A stretch of DNA of 35,763 nucleotides from Litorilinea aerophila (GCA_945897075.1 CAMDEX010000027.1:1-35763), one strand, 5' to 3'. Positions 23,600-33,060 are shown, numbered from the stretch's first letter. Numbers and translations: made by a program. Notes: generated by a model not told the origin, from the letters alone.

Positions 23600-26044
23600 C
23601 TACTCATACGCCAGCACCTCACGCACGGTCAGCCGCGAGGCATTCCAGGCGGGCAGGAAGCTGGCAAAACCGGCCAGCACGGCCACAATCACAAACCAGG
23701 CGAAGACGCCGCCCGCCGAAAAGGTGTAGGGGAGGGAGCGGCTGAAGAGTGCCTGGCCCACGGCTGTACTCAACAGAGCGCCCATCGGGAAGGCCAGGGC
23801 CGCGCCGATCAGCCAACTGATCAGCCCGATAATGACCCCTTCCACAATCACAATCGTCTGCACCGCACCGTCGGAGGCACCGATGGCGCGCATGACGCCG
23901 ATCTCCCGTGTGCGCTCCAGCACATTCGTACTCATCGTCCCCATCAGCCCCAGCGCGCCCACAGTGGCAATCAACACACCCATCCCGGAGAGCAGATAGA
24001 TGATAATATCGAAGAAGCCGCCGGAAATCTGCCGGATCAGATCGACGGTGAAGGTGGAGGCCACGCGCAGCCCCGCGCCTTCCAGCGCTGCCTCCACCTC
24101 CAGCACAGCCTCGTCCAGGCTGGCAAAAAGGCTGCGGTCAACGGTCAACTGCACGCTGTCGCCCTGGCCCACACTGTCGCTGTAGCGGGCAAAGTAGGGG
24201 TAGTTGACGTAGACGGGAATCTGGTTGGGTGGCCCGCCCAGCACCTGGGCAATACCCACCACTATCCACTCGCCCTCCACCCCGGCCACGTCCAGCACAA
24301 TCGGCTGGCCCACGGCAATGTCTGGGTCACTGCTGATCACCCCCTGGCTCACCACCACCGCGTTCTCGTCACCGGCCAGCAGCCAGCGCCCGGCGCTGAG
24401 GGTGGGCTGCACCATCTCGCTCTCGGCGGGCAGGGCGAAAACCGTCAGCGGGTTGCTCTCTGTGCCGTCGGCCCGCACACGGGTGACCAGCGCCGATCCC
24501 CAGCTTTCCACACCGACGACGCCCGGCACAGTGCGCACGGCCTGCTCGATCTGGGCGGTGCGGTAGCCCCGCTCGAACTGCACCTGAATGTCGAACTGGT
24601 TGTAGGCCAGCCCCTGCTCGATCAGATTGCCCAGAGAGACGCGCACGCTGCCAATCGTCATAAAGATCATCCCGCCCAGCACCAGCATAATCAGTGTCAC
24701 CACCAGCCGCGCCCGACGGCGGAAGGTGTTGCGCAGGGAGATTTGCAGCGGGCGGGAAAGCAGGCGGATGCGGCTGAGCAGACGGCCCAGCCAGTCGTCG
24801 CCGCCGTTGCCCACGCCGTAATCGGAGATGGCCTCGCGCACAGTCACACCCGTGCCCCGGTAGATGGGGTAGAGCGCGGCCAGCAGAGGCACAACCAGAC
24901 CCACACCCATCTGAATCAGCAGCACATTGACAGGCAGGGCAAAGATTGGGAAGTCAATGTTGATAAAGATGCCCAGAAATTGCATCAGACCGCCCGCCAC
25001 CAGCGTCGTGACCGGAATCGCCACGGCCAGGGCCAGCAGACTGAGCGCAAAAATTGTGCCCAGATACATCCCGACGATCTGCCCGCGCAGGGCACCGATG
25101 GACTTCATCACACCGATCTGACGTACCTGCTGCGACATCAGCGCCGAGATGGTGTTGATGACCAGAAAGCCGCTGAGAAAGAGCGCCAGCAGCCCCAGCG
25201 GGGTCAGGAGCAGGGCCAGCGAATCGAAAATGCTCTGGAAGAGCAGCTCGCCCGGTTCGGGTACCTGAATGCGCTGCACCGCGCGCCCGCTCTTTTCAAT
25301 CTTGTCCCCCACCCGGTCGGACAGTTGGGTGATGTACTCTTTGTCCAGCAATTGTTCGGGTGTACCGACAAAACGCAGGTTGAGCTGGGAGAAATTCCGA
25401 CTGCCCCCCAGCCGCTCGAAAGTATCGAAATCCACATAGCCGTTGGCGCTGTTGGTAAAAGTGGTGGGGAAGGCGTTGGCGTCGTAGACCAGACCGCTGA
25501 CCCGCACGGTGCGCGCCTTGCCCTCTTCCGTCTCCAGATTGAGTGTGTCACCCAGACGCAGAGCCGCGGGCAACGCTGTGTCTGAGTCCAGGGCGCTGCG
25601 TTCCAGCACAATCTCATCTTTGACCGGCCAGGCTGTGCCCGCCGCGCCGAAATCGGGGTGGCGGCTGCTGGCGTAGAGCGGTTCGAGCAGATTAATCTGG
25701 TTGGCGGCAAAGTCCTCAACTGCTGTCACGTTCAGGCTCTCCCAGACGCCGGGCGCAGTCTCCAGCGAGACGCTCAACCCGTTGCGCCCTTCTGCCGCGG
25801 CCACTTCCGGCATCTTGCGCACACTTTCCAGCAGGTCGCTGTCCAGTCCGCTGGCAAAAATTGTGGCGTGGGCGGCGTTGCTGCTGGCATAGACCCGTTG
25901 CAGCTCGTCCAGAATGACTGTGCGCAACTGCTGTACAGTGCCCACGGCAAAGATACCCACGGCAATCGAAGCGATCACCAGCAGCGTGCGGGTGCGGTTG
26001 GAGGTCAAATCGCGCAGCACTTTGCGCCAGCGCGGACTAATCAC
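23600..26044 (-). CDS. ABC transporter permease, MacB/FtsX type
   Basis: An 814-residue permease with two FtsX-type halves. Each half starts with one transmembrane helix ([20 protein letters not shown]; later a second near [18 protein letters not shown]), then an extracytoplasmic domain and a cluster of three helices. The cytoplasmic sentence [13 protein letters not shown] and its first-half version [13 protein letters not shown] are typical. This family uses mechanotransmission rather than moving substrate through the membrane; roles include export of lipoproteins, peptides or antibiotics. The GTG start at 26044 overlaps the ATPase stop by 8 nt (GTGATTAG), which implies translational coupling. 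Substrate cannot be deduced. Confidence 0.92.
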   Translation of the reverse strand: MISPRWRKVLRDLTSNRTRTLLVIASIAVGIFAVGTVQQLRTVILDELQRVYASSNAAHATIFASGLDSDLLESVRKMPEVAAAEGRNGLSVSLETAPGVWESLNVTAVEDFAANQINLLEPLYASSRHPDFGAAGTAWPVKDEIVLERSALDSDTALPAALRLGDTLNLETEEGKARTVRVSGLVYDANAFPTTFTNSANGYVDFDTFERLGGSRNFSQLNLRFVGTPEQLLDKEYITQLSDRVGDKIEKSGRAVQRIQVPEPGELLFQSIFDSLALLLTPLGLLALFLSGFLVINTISALMSQQVRQIGVMKSIGALRGQIVGMYLGTIFALSLLALAVAIPVTTLVAGGLMQFLGIFINIDFPIFALPVNVLLIQMGVGLVVPLLAALYPIYRGTGVTVREAISDYGVGNGGDDWLGRLLSRIRLLSRPLQISLRNTFRRRARLVVTLIMLVLGGMIFMTIGSVRVSLGNLIEQGLAYNQFDIQVQFERGYRTAQIEQAVRTVPGVVGVESWGSALVTRVRADGTESNPLTVFALPAESEMVQPTLSAGRWLLAGDENAVVVSQGVISSDPDIAVGQPIVLDVAGVEGEWIVVGIAQVLGGPPNQIPVYVNYPYFARYSDSVGQGDSVQLTVDRSLFASLDEAVLEVEAALEGAGLRVASTFTVDLIRQISGGFFDIIIYLLSGMGVLIATVGALGLMGTMSTNVLERTREIGVMRAIGASDGAVQTIVIVEGVIIGLISWLIGAALAFPMGALLSTAVGQALFSRSLPYTFSAGGVFAWFVIVAVLAGFASFLPAWNASRLTVREVLAYE

Positions 26045-26909
26045 CGGAACCCCCTTGCAGGGCGTAGACCCCTACGCCGTTGGGCTGAAACAGAGGAACG
26101 GGACGCACGACCAGCGCTTCGGGCTGGCGTACAGGTTGGGGCACAGAGAGCGGACGGCGCTGGCTGCGGATGTCGTCCACAATGCGCCCGTCGGCAATCG
26201 TCACCGTGCGTGTCACCCGCTCGGCCAGGTCGTCGTCGTGGGTCACCATCAGAATCGTCTTGCCCCCATCCACCAGCTTCTCGAAGAGACTGAAAATCGA
26301 ATCGGCTGTGCGCGAGTCGAGATTGCCGGTCGGTTCATCCGCCACCACAATCGGCGGGTCGGTGGCCAGGGAACGGGCGATGGCCGCGCGCTGCTGCTGG
26401 CCGCCGGAGATGGCTGTGGGCAATTTGTGCATCTGTTCTGCCAGGTCCACCTGTTCCAACAGGTGAATCGCCCGCTCGCGCCGTTCGCGCCCGCTGTAAA
26501 CGTTGCAAAAATCCATGGGCAGCATCACATTTTCCAGAACGGTGAGGGTGGGCAGCAGTTGAAAAAACTGGAAGACGACACCCACCGAAAGCCCACGCCA
26601 GCGGGCGATCTGTCCCTCGCTCATCTTATGCACCGACGTGCCGTTGACCACCACTGCGCCGCTGCTGGGGCGGTCAATGCCCGTAATCATATTGGAAAGG
26701 GTGGATTTGCCGCTGCCCGACTTGCCGATGACCGCCACAAACTCGCCGCCGTCCACCTGCAGGCTGACATTTTTCAGGGCCAAAAAATCACCCGCGGCGG
26801 TGGCATAGCTCTTGACCACATCCTGCAAATCAATGAGGTGATGGGCGGTCTGGCCGGGCTGCCAGACTTGGGGTTTGGCCGTGCTGCGCTTGAACAGATT
26901 GTGTAACAT
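26037..26909 (-). CDS. ABC transporter ATP-binding protein, MacB/LolD type
   Basis: A 290-residue ATPase. Seen: Walker [11 protein letters not shown]-loop region [17 protein letters not shown], signature ISGGQQQR, Walker [14 protein letters not shown] and switch His in MVTHDDD. These match the LolD/MacB branch that pairs with FtsX-type permeases such as the next gene. Residues before about 25 and after about 245 are extensions; the C-terminal tail is Pro/Arg/Val-rich. ATG at 26909 has GGGAGGAAG a few bases upstream and is preferred over the longer frame to 26972, which would run into the promoter. It is the first gene of the export unit. Confidence 0.94.
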   Translation of the reverse strand: MLHNLFKRSTAKPQVWQPGQTAHHLIDLQDVVKSYATAAGDFLALKNVSLQVDGGEFVAVIGKSGSGKSTLSNMITGIDRPSSGAVVVNGTSVHKMSEGQIARWRGLSVGVVFQFFQLLPTLTVLENVMLPMDFCNVYSGRERRERAIHLLEQVDLAEQMHKLPTAISGGQQQRAAIARSLATDPPIVVADEPTGNLDSRTADSIFSLFEKLVDGGKTILMVTHDDDLAERVTRTVTIADGRIVDDIRSQRRPLSVPQPVRQPEALVVRPVPLFQPNGVGVYALQGGSGD

Positions 26910-26954
26910 ACGATTCTTCCTCCCAGACGACGCTCGATTGCTGTCAATGTTTGC

Positions 26955-26983
26955 AGTATAATACATATACAAAACTTGTGCAA
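26955..26983 (-). promoter_or_regulatory. Sigma70-type promoter of the ABC export operon
   Basis: On the minus strand TTGCAC (26983-26978) and TATACT (26960-26955) are spaced by exactly 17 nt in an AT-rich island within GC-rich surroundings. Transcription would start near 26948, about 40 nt before the ATPase start codon. This is among the best promoters in the window. Confidence 0.65.
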
Positions 26984-27121
26984 ATTATAAACATCGCAAA
27001 ATACGCATCGTTTCCCCGCGCGGCTTTTGTCCCGGTGCGGGGTCTTTCAGAATGAGCGAGCAATTCCCCCCAGTTCAGACGTCCATGCTTTGCGCAACTT
27101 GTAGAGCAGTACGCGCAGGGT

Positions 27122-27337
27122 GTGCGCGCAGGGTGCGCGCACGACGGTTGTACTGACTTTGGGCGAGCAACTTGGAAAATATTGGCGACCGCATCGCCGG
27201 ATGGCAATTCAATGGCATTTGTGACCGATCGCACAGGGCACTGGTCGGTCTGCATAATGGGCACGCAAGGCACCAACCAGCGCAAACTGTTTGATCGCAA
27301 CGGGGGGTATTGGGACGGGGAGTACGATTGGTTGTAA
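27122..27337 (+). pseudogene. C-terminal remnant of a TolB/PD40 beta-propeller protein
   Basis: The 71-codon frame contains one recognisable PD40 blade: SPDGNSMAFVTDRTGHWSVC, then IMGTQGTNQRKLF and a DNGGYWDGEYDWL-like end that is common at the C-termini of these proteins. No other blades are found upstream; the preceding 40 codons are not family-like and the DNA there is GCGC-rich. I read it as the tail of a decayed gene. The remaining gap from 26910 to 27121 holds only the export promoter and no gene that I can support. Confidence 0.6.
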
Positions 27338-27364
27338 GAGAGAATCAGTTGGGGAAACTGAGTC

Positions 27365-29938
27365 CTACGGCAGCCCCTTTGTATCCGGAGGCGCTTCGTT
27401 GTCCAGCACAATCCGTGTTGGTTCTCTGCCGGCTTCCAAGCGGCGGTACATCTCGAACCAATCGGGCAACTCCTGCATTTGGGCGCGGGCTTTGCGCAGT
27501 TCGTCGTTGCGTTTCCACTCGATCACCCGCCGGTTGATCTCCTCCTTCACGGCGCGGGGGTTGGGCACTTGATCGAAGGTAAAGGCTCCTTGCGTGGCTG
27601 CGGTCTGCACAACAATATCCCCATAATTCAAAATCATCTCCAGCGGCGACGAGATGTTCAGGCGGATGTCCTGGATTTCGCTCAGTTGCGCCTCTCTGCG
27701 CTCCTCGGCCAGGAAAAGAGGCAGCTTTTCGATATCGATGATTCTGTCGTTGGTCAATTCGTAGGTATCGTTCCACCAATCGGCGGTGATCCAGGCGATG
27801 GCCGCCAGCAGCACGAGTAGAACGAACCCCAGAACCAACTCGAGACCGAAGATCGTCCTGGTAAACATCAGGTCTATCTGTTGGTAGAAATCGAAGACAA
27901 AGCCAGCCACCATCAGGATCAGAAGCCCCAGCGCCACAATCACCAGAGGCACCACCTGACGGGCCAGGACAAACCAATGTTTGTGCCAGACGATCCGATC
28001 CGTCGAGGTCCACTGGACCTGATTGTCGGGGAAGAGATAGTGACGGAAACGTTGCCACCAGGAGAGAGTCGGATCGTCGCTGCTTGTGCGCTGGGGGCCA
28101 CCGAAGAAGACGCGACTGGGCAGGTCCACCACCAGCCCCAGCCGCTTTTCCAGCGCATTCTGAATCTCTAATCGGCTTTCGGCCCGATAACGGGCTTTGC
28201 GTTCCGTCATCAAACGCATGATGGCCGTCTGTAAACCGGCGGGTTCCGGCACAAAGTCGAAGTCAATGGAGCCAGTGGCTCCGGAAGTGAAAATCGAAAC
28301 GACGCCGTAGCCAAAGAACTTGCCCCAGAATGAAGTACTCATCCTTACATTTTCCACCTTTTCCAGGAGCGCTTCGCGGCGCTGTTCGCTGATCAAAATC
28401 ACCTTCTCTTGCTGGATGATGCGCTGATTGGTCACGATGAAAAAGTCGTTCCAATGATCCAGCACGCCCCAGGCCAGAGCCAGCGCTGAGGGGAGAGCGA
28501 GCAGCCAAATTCCCCACCAGACCGAAAGATCGGCCAGATATAGCCCGACAACCACAAACAGCGTAATCAACCAACCGATCAGACTTAGCTGTAATTTGCG
28601 CAGCAGGGAGAGCCAGTGGCGGCGCGTTAGGGAGATGATCTGCTCGCCAGGGGCAAGCCAACTCTCCTGTTTCTTGATCCCCGTCAAAGGGGCAGCGTCG
28701 GGTAGGCGGATATTCAAATTGCCGGGAATGGTGGGGTCTTGTTCATCGGCCAAATAGGTGTGAAAATCCCGCCAATGAAAGCGCAGCCAAAGACTGTGCG
28801 GTTCGGCTTCGATGGTCGAATGGATGCTGCGGGGCGCAATTAATGCCGGTTCGCCAAAATAGACCAGCCCATCCACCGGCACAGGCGGCAAAGGGCTGCC
28901 ACCTTCCAAAGCGTTCAGGACAGCCCTGCCCCCCTCCAAAAGAACCCACATACTGTCCCCAATGTCGCCTTGCTGCATAATCAGATGGTGTTGGGGGATG
29001 TGCTGGAAGGTGCAATAGCCAGCCAGGTTGCGTTTTTGCGGCTCCGTAAGTTTCTTAAAGACGGAGATTTTCTTGATGGTTTCCAGACATTTTTCTTGAA
29101 TGGCCGGGTTGGCCACATGGGGATAGCGGGCTGCCAGGCGGCGGATGCTCTCCCAGGGCAGGCGAAAGAGGATAGTGCGGGCCGAGCCTCTGGCCCAGTG
29201 GCCGTATTCGCTGCCGTTGCTGCTTATCCCCCCGATAGAACCGGGAAAACCAAAGGCATTGCCTGTGCCCAGTTTGAGCCGCTGGTCTGCGCGCCGGGGA
29301 TGGAATAGCTCCACCTGGCCGCGTTCGATGAGATAAAGGTGGTCCGCGGCGCGTTCCTGGGTGTAGATCGTCGCCCCCTGTTCTACGGGCGGCAGAATCG
29401 TCACTTCTTCGGCCAAATAGCTGAGTGCGACAAGGCCAACCCGGGTGAAAATGGGCATCGTGCGCAGCCGGTTGATGATGACCTGGGGTGTCAGGTTGCG
29501 GCGCAAGGAGGGGTAGCGGTAAATCAACCGTTCAAAAGCAGACGCGGGGAAAGCCAGCACCGTCACGTCATCCACGGCTGTGGCGGTAGATGTGTAGGGC
29601 AAATTGTAGGAGAGGGCGAAGCGGCCAACCAGATAGCCCGCCCCCACTGTGCGCTCCATCACCGCTACTGGCCCACCTGTCGGGTTACTGGTTGTGACTG
29701 CGCCCGGACGCCAACGCTCCAACTTCACCGAGCCGCTGTGGATGTAATAGACGGAATCGCAGGCTTCCTCCTGGCGGGTGATGACCTGCCCCGCGCTGTA
29801 GTCCACGCGCCGGGTTTCGTTGACCACCAGATCAACCACTTCGTTGGGGGGAATACTCTTCCAGAAGGGCATATCTCTGATCAGATCACGCACCTGCACG
29901 GCTTGCGCGCTAGCCACACCGATCCGGTTGATCGTCAT
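27365..29938 (-). CDS. Membrane protein with three cyclic-nucleotide-binding-like domains and two bacterial PH domains
   Basis: An 857-residue protein. Three CNB/Crp-like folds follow one another, near residues 22-135, 160-275 and 290-400; examples are ACDSVYYIHSGSVKLE, ADHLYLIERGQVELF and GDSMWVLLEGG. Then comes a pair of transmembrane helices (about 445-490) leading into a bacterial PH-like domain (NDFFIVTNQRIIQQEKV), and a second helix pair (about 655-715) with another one (NDTYELTNDRIIDIEKL). The CNB folds lack the full phosphate-binding cassette motif, so cyclic nucleotide binding is uncertain. Its ATG at 29938 overlaps the uvrC stop as TGATG, with GGAG 8 nt upstream. Function is unknown; a membrane sensor or scaffold is an inference. 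Confidence 0.88.
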   Translation of the reverse strand: MTINRIGVASAQAVQVRDLIRDMPFWKSIPPNEVVDLVVNETRRVDYSAGQVITRQEEACDSVYYIHSGSVKLERWRPGAVTTSNPTGGPVAVMERTVGAGYLVGRFALSYNLPYTSTATAVDDVTVLAFPASAFERLIYRYPSLRRNLTPQVIINRLRTMPIFTRVGLVALSYLAEEVTILPPVEQGATIYTQERAADHLYLIERGQVELFHPRRADQRLKLGTGNAFGFPGSIGGISSNGSEYGHWARGSARTILFRLPWESIRRLAARYPHVANPAIQEKCLETIKKISVFKKLTEPQKRNLAGYCTFQHIPQHHLIMQQGDIGDSMWVLLEGGRAVLNALEGGSPLPPVPVDGLVYFGEPALIAPRSIHSTIEAEPHSLWLRFHWRDFHTYLADEQDPTIPGNLNIRLPDAAPLTGIKKQESWLAPGEQIISLTRRHWLSLLRKLQLSLIGWLITLFVVVGLYLADLSVWWGIWLLALPSALALAWGVLDHWNDFFIVTNQRIIQQEKVILISEQRREALLEKVENVRMSTSFWGKFFGYGVVSIFTSGATGSIDFDFVPEPAGLQTAIMRLMTERKARYRAESRLEIQNALEKRLGLVVDLPSRVFFGGPQRTSSDDPTLSWWQRFRHYLFPDNQVQWTSTDRIVWHKHWFVLARQVVPLVIVALGLLILMVAGFVFDFYQQIDLMFTRTIFGLELVLGFVLLVLLAAIAWITADWWNDTYELTNDRIIDIEKLPLFLAEERREAQLSEIQDIRLNISSPLEMILNYGDIVVQTAATQGAFTFDQVPNPRAVKEEINRRVIEWKRNDELRKARAQMQELPDWFEMYRRLEAGREPTRIVLDNEAPPDTKGLP

Positions 29939-31836
29939 CACAGATACTCCTTCACGGCCTGGGCTGCCCGTCTGTTCATCCCCGGCACGGCCTGCAACTC
30001 TTCCAGGCTGGCGGCACGAATGCGCTCCACATCCCCGCTGAAAAATTGCAGCAACGCCTTGCGCCGGGTGGGTCCGATGCCGGGCACGTCATCCAGCGCG
30101 CTGCGAATCTGGCTCTTGCCGCGCAGGTCGCGGTGGTAGGTGATGGCGAAGCGGTGGGTCTCGTCGCGGATGCGCTGCACCAGATAGAGCGCCTGGCTGC
30201 CCCGTTTCAGCCAGATGGGGTCGCTGCGTTTGGGCAGAAAGACCTCCTCCTCCCGTTTCGCCAAACCCACAATCGGCACGCGATCCAGCAGATCGAACTC
30301 CTCCAATACCTCCACGGCCACGCCCAATTGCCCTTTGCCGCCGTCTACAATCACCAGATCGGGCAGAATGCGCCACTGCTCGTCGCTGCTGCGCGCTTTG
30401 TCGCCAGGCTCACTCTCCTTCTCCTCCACCGCGCGGCGAAAGCGCCGCCGCAACATCTCGCGCATACTGGCGAAATCGTCCGGCTCGCCATGGCTGCCTT
30501 TGCCGCGGATTTTGAAGCGTCTGTAGGCCGATTTGAGGGGCGCGCCTTTGGCAAAGACAACCATCGAACCGACGGTGTTTGTCCCCTGTAGCGTGCTGAT
30601 GTCGAAACATTCGATGCGCGCCGGGGCTTGGGCCAGGTGCAGGCTCTCCTGCAATTCGGCGATGGATTGGGTCTGGCGGTTGGTGTCCACGGCCCACTGG
30701 GCCTGCTGCACGCGCAGATGCTCGCTGGCGTTGCGCTCGGCCAGGTCAATCAGATTGCGTTTCTTGCCGCGCCGGGGCATACGCAGCTCAAAACGCCCGC
30801 CCCGCTTTTCCCGTAGCCAGGCTTCCAGCAATTTGTGGTCGCCGGGCAGGAATTGGACGAGGAGGCGGGGCGGGATGGTGGCCGCGCTGTCGTAGTAGCG
30901 TTGGATAAATGTGCCGATCAGCGCGCCCAGCGTCTCGTCGTTGGATTCGATCACCGACGCCCCTTCCAGCACAAAATTCTCCTTGCCGGTCAGCCGCCCT
31001 TTGCGCACGAAGAGCACCTGGACAACCGTATCCGCGCTCTTCACGTCCTGGGCAATCGAGACCACATCCTCGTCTTCGTGGGAGACACCCACCACCTGCT
31101 GCTGGGCCACAATGCGCTGCGCGGCTTTGATGCGGTCGCGGTAGACCGCGGCCAGCTCAAAGTTGAAGAGTTCGGCCGCGTTCTGCATCTGCTTTTCCAG
31201 CCGGGCCAGGGCGTCGTCGGTCTCGCCCTCCATAAAATCCATAAATTGCTGGATACCCTCGCGGTATTCGGCGCGGTTCTGCGCGCCGATGCAGGGACCG
31301 CCGCACAATTTCATATCGTAATAGAGACAGGCGCGCGCGTCCTGGCCGTCAATTTTGCGCTCGCAGTCCAGATAGGGGAAGACCCGGCGCAGCCCCTCCA
31401 GCGTCTGGTAGACGGCGCGCGCACCGGTGAAGGGGCCGTAGTAGCGGGCGCCGTCGTCAACCATCTGGCGCACCAGTTCCACTTTGGGGAAGTCGTTCTG
31501 CCAGTTGACTTTGATGTACGGGTACTGTTTGTCATCCTTCAGCATCACATTGTAGCGGGGCTGGTTGCGCTTGATCAGGTCGTTTTCCAGGATCAGCGCC
31601 TCCATTTCCGTGCGCGTCACCCACCAGGTGATGTCGCGCACTTTGCCCACCATCTCTTGGATGCGGGGGACGTGGACGGCCGCGGGCTGGAAGTAGCTGC
31701 GCACCCGTTGGCGCAGGACAAGCGCCTTGCCCACGTAGAGGATGCCGCCCTTTTCATCCAGCATCTGGTAGCAGCCGGGCTGTTCGGGCAGTTCGTCCAG
31801 TTTGTGTTGTATGCCTGCGGGGAGTTCGGGTTTCAT
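29938..31836 (-). CDS. uvrC: Excinuclease ABC subunit C
   Basis: A 632-residue nucleotide-excision-repair nuclease that makes the incisions either side of a lesion marked by UvrAB. Domains in order: GIY-YIG nuclease (about 13-90, with GCYQMLDEKGGILYVGKA), the Cys-rich region (CERK, ACLYYDMKLCGGPC), UVR motif (about 195-235), RNase H-like nuclease with FDISTLQGTNTVGSMVVF and LVIVDGGKGQL, and a tandem helix-hairpin-helix end (DVPGIGPTRRKALL, VPGMNRRAA). ATG at 31836 begins MKPELP and fits the family start better than the longer frame to 31872. The next gene on the strand overlaps its stop, an unusual partner for uvrC. Confidence 0.97.
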   Translation of the reverse strand: MKPELPAGIQHKLDELPEQPGCYQMLDEKGGILYVGKALVLRQRVRSYFQPAAVHVPRIQEMVGKVRDITWWVTRTEMEALILENDLIKRNQPRYNVMLKDDKQYPYIKVNWQNDFPKVELVRQMVDDGARYYGPFTGARAVYQTLEGLRRVFPYLDCERKIDGQDARACLYYDMKLCGGPCIGAQNRAEYREGIQQFMDFMEGETDDALARLEKQMQNAAELFNFELAAVYRDRIKAAQRIVAQQQVVGVSHEDEDVVSIAQDVKSADTVVQVLFVRKGRLTGKENFVLEGASVIESNDETLGALIGTFIQRYYDSAATIPPRLLVQFLPGDHKLLEAWLREKRGGRFELRMPRRGKKRNLIDLAERNASEHLRVQQAQWAVDTNRQTQSIAELQESLHLAQAPARIECFDISTLQGTNTVGSMVVFAKGAPLKSAYRRFKIRGKGSHGEPDDFASMREMLRRRFRRAVEEKESEPGDKARSSDEQWRILPDLVIVDGGKGQLGVAVEVLEEFDLLDRVPIVGLAKREEEVFLPKRSDPIWLKRGSQALYLVQRIRDETHRFAITYHRDLRGKSQIRSALDDVPGIGPTRRKALLQFFSGDVERIRAASLEELQAVPGMNRRAAQAVKEYL

Positions 31837-32002
31837 AGCCGGGATTTTACCACGACTTGCGCATCTGTTCAATCTGCGCGAAAAGGTTTTTCAGCCACGG
31901 ATTAACGCGGACGGACGCGGATGGGGACGGGAACGGATGGGAATCCGCCCCTTTGTTGACGCCGACCGCCGGGGGTTGTAGAATGTCTCAACGGTGTGAG
32001 AA

Positions 32003-32045
32003 CACGGATTACAGAATTTGCGGATCAGCAATCCGTGAATTCTGT
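32003..32045. repeat. Two interleaved 8-bp inverted repeats
   Basis: CACGGATT (32003-32010) is complementary to AATCCGTG (32030-32037), and ACAGAATT (32011-32018) to AATTCTGT (32038-32045). The order is X, Y, X', Y', so the stems cross. With no linker nucleotides a full pseudoknot is sterically unlikely; the RNA could form either stem but hardly both. Confidence 0.7.
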
Positions 32046-32231
32046 GGCCTGCTTGTAGAACAGGCAGCACGACCGGCGGACACCGATAACGATGAAAAGC
32101 GGACGCAGATTAGCGCAGAAACAACAGATTTGCGCAGATTTTTATCCACGTCAATCCGCCCTTTCATCGTCTCCGCGTTCTATTTTTACATCAGGCAGCA
32201 CGACCGGCGGACACCGATAACGATGAAAAGC

Positions 32232-32258
32232 GTACGTCGGACTGCCAGTCCGACGTAC
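32232..32258. repeat. Perfect 12-bp hairpin of the dispersed GGACT-NNN-AGTCC family
   Basis: GTACGTCGGACT, loop GCC, then the exact complement. It directly follows the second 40-nt element, in the place where copies 1 and 3 have CGCAGATTAGCG. This suggests that the hairpin replaced or interrupted that part of the repeat. Confidence 0.8.
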
Positions 32259-32552
32259 AGAAGCTATTTTCAGAACAGGCAGCACGACCGGCGGGCACCG
32301 ATAACGATGAAAAGCGGACGCAGATTAGCGCAGAAACAACGATTTGCGCAGATTTTTATCCGCGTTAATCCGCCCTTTCAGCGTTATCCGCGTTCTATTT
32401 TTACACCCGGCGCTTACAAAGTGTGGCTGGGTCGTCAGCAACAGTTTCGCACAATCGTGGAATCGTTACGTTCTGAGAATCTGTCAATCGCCGTCTACTG
32501 CTTTTCTTTGTGTCTTTGTGTCTTGGTGGTTTGTTGAATTGAGTGATCTTCA

Positions 32553-32975
32553 ATGCTGATTGTAACCCACAGAATCTCCATCCCCCTGGCTGAAATCGAA
32601 CTGGACGCGGTGCGTTCATCGGGCGCGGGCGGGCAAAATGTGAATAAGACATCCACCGCTGTGCAACTGCGCTTTGATGTGGCCGCCTCCTCGCTGCCGG
32701 AAGATGTGAAGGAGCGCCTGCTGCATCTGCGCGACCAGCGCATCAGCGCCGACGGGGTGATTGTTCTGCGCGCCCAGGAAGAGCGCAGCCAGGAGCGCAA
32801 CCGGCAGGCCGCGCTGGCGCGTCTGGCCGGACTGGTGCGCAGCGTGGCCGTCCCGCGCCGGGCACGCAAAGCCACCCGCCCCACCCTCGGCGCACAACAA
32901 CGGCGGCTGGAGCGCAAGAAAGAGCGCGGCACAGTCAAAGCATCCCGACGCGGTTCGGATTGGGACGGGTCGTGA
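32553..32975 (+). CDS. arfB: Alternative ribosome-rescue factor / peptidyl-tRNA hydrolase (ArfB/YaeJ)
   Basis: A 140-residue class-I release-factor-like protein without stop-codon recognition domains. The catalytic GGQ (residues 26-28) lies in SSGAGGQNVNKTSTAVQLRFD, a diagnostic signature. The tail is rich in Arg and Lys (RRARKATRP, QRRLERKKERG), as needed to enter the empty mRNA channel of stalled ribosomes. It releases nascent chains from ribosomes without a stop codon. Length equals E. coli YaeJ. The ATG at 32553 has no strong ribosome binding site and is preceded by repeat DNA, so expression may be low. Confidence 0.95.
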   Translation: MLIVTHRISIPLAEIELDAVRSSGAGGQNVNKTSTAVQLRFDVAASSLPEDVKERLLHLRDQRISADGVIVLRAQEERSQERNRQAALARLAGLVRSVAVPRRARKATRPTLGAQQRRLERKKERGTVKASRRGSDWDGS

Positions 32976-32999
32976 AGTTCGGTTGTCAGCGCAGCCGAG

Positions 33000-33008
33000 T
33001 GGTACAAT
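33000..33008 (+). promoter_or_regulatory. Possible extended -10 promoter of the DEAD-box helicase gene
   Basis: TGGTACAAT fits an extended -10 element (TGN before TACAAT). A TTGTCA at 32983 is only 14 nt away, too close for a normal -35. Transcription would start near 33015 and cover the hairpin at 33021. Confidence 0.35.
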
Positions 33009-33020
33009 GGCTACAGATTC

Positions 33021-33038
33021 AGTCCACTTCAGTGGACT
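33021..33038. repeat. 8-bp hairpin in the helicase leader
   Basis: AGTCCACT, loop TC, AGTGGACT, lying about 22 nt before the first possible start codon. It matches the general design of the dispersed ACT-loop-AGT hairpins. It could influence translation of the helicase gene. Confidence 0.5.
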
Positions 33039-33060
33039 TCAGCTTTCAGACGGCAATTGA

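Larger units (their letters stand above)
31837..32552. repeat. Noncoding repeat tract between uvrC and arfB
   Basis: About 716 nt without a credible gene. It contains three copies of a 40-nt element that begins CAGGCAGCACGACCGGCGG and ends GATGAAAAGC (32061-32100, 32192-32231, 32276-32315; copy 3 has one A-to-G change). Copies 1 and 3 are followed by near-identical CGCAGATTAGCGCAGAAACA and TTTTTATCCGCGTTAATCC-like words; the reverse of the latter occurs at 31889 (GGATTAACGCGGA). A CTTTGTGTCTTTGTG word lies near 32505. The open frame 31857-32537 is made of these repeats and is not a gene. Confidence 0.85.

Noticed and set aside
23528..25585. 685-codon open frame on the plus strand
   Set aside because: It lies antisense to the ABC permease, begins in the 14-nt tandem array and is rich in His/Gln as expected of an opposite-strand shadow.
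26944..27411. 155-codon minus-strand frame upstream of the ABC ATPase
   Set aside because: It crosses the promoter and the beta-propeller remnant and shows no protein-family signal.
32003..32045. True H-type pseudoknot
   Set aside because: Both connecting loops would have zero nucleotides across 8-bp stems, which is not sterically possible for the full structure.
31857..32537. 226-codon open frame on the plus strand
   Set aside because: Its translation repeats the 40-nt elements and hairpin, with no ribosome binding site or family match; it is repeat DNA.
32983..33008. Standard -35/-10 promoter TTGTCA...TACAAT for the helicase gene
   Set aside because: The spacer is only 14 nt; only the extended -10 reading is kept, at low confidence.
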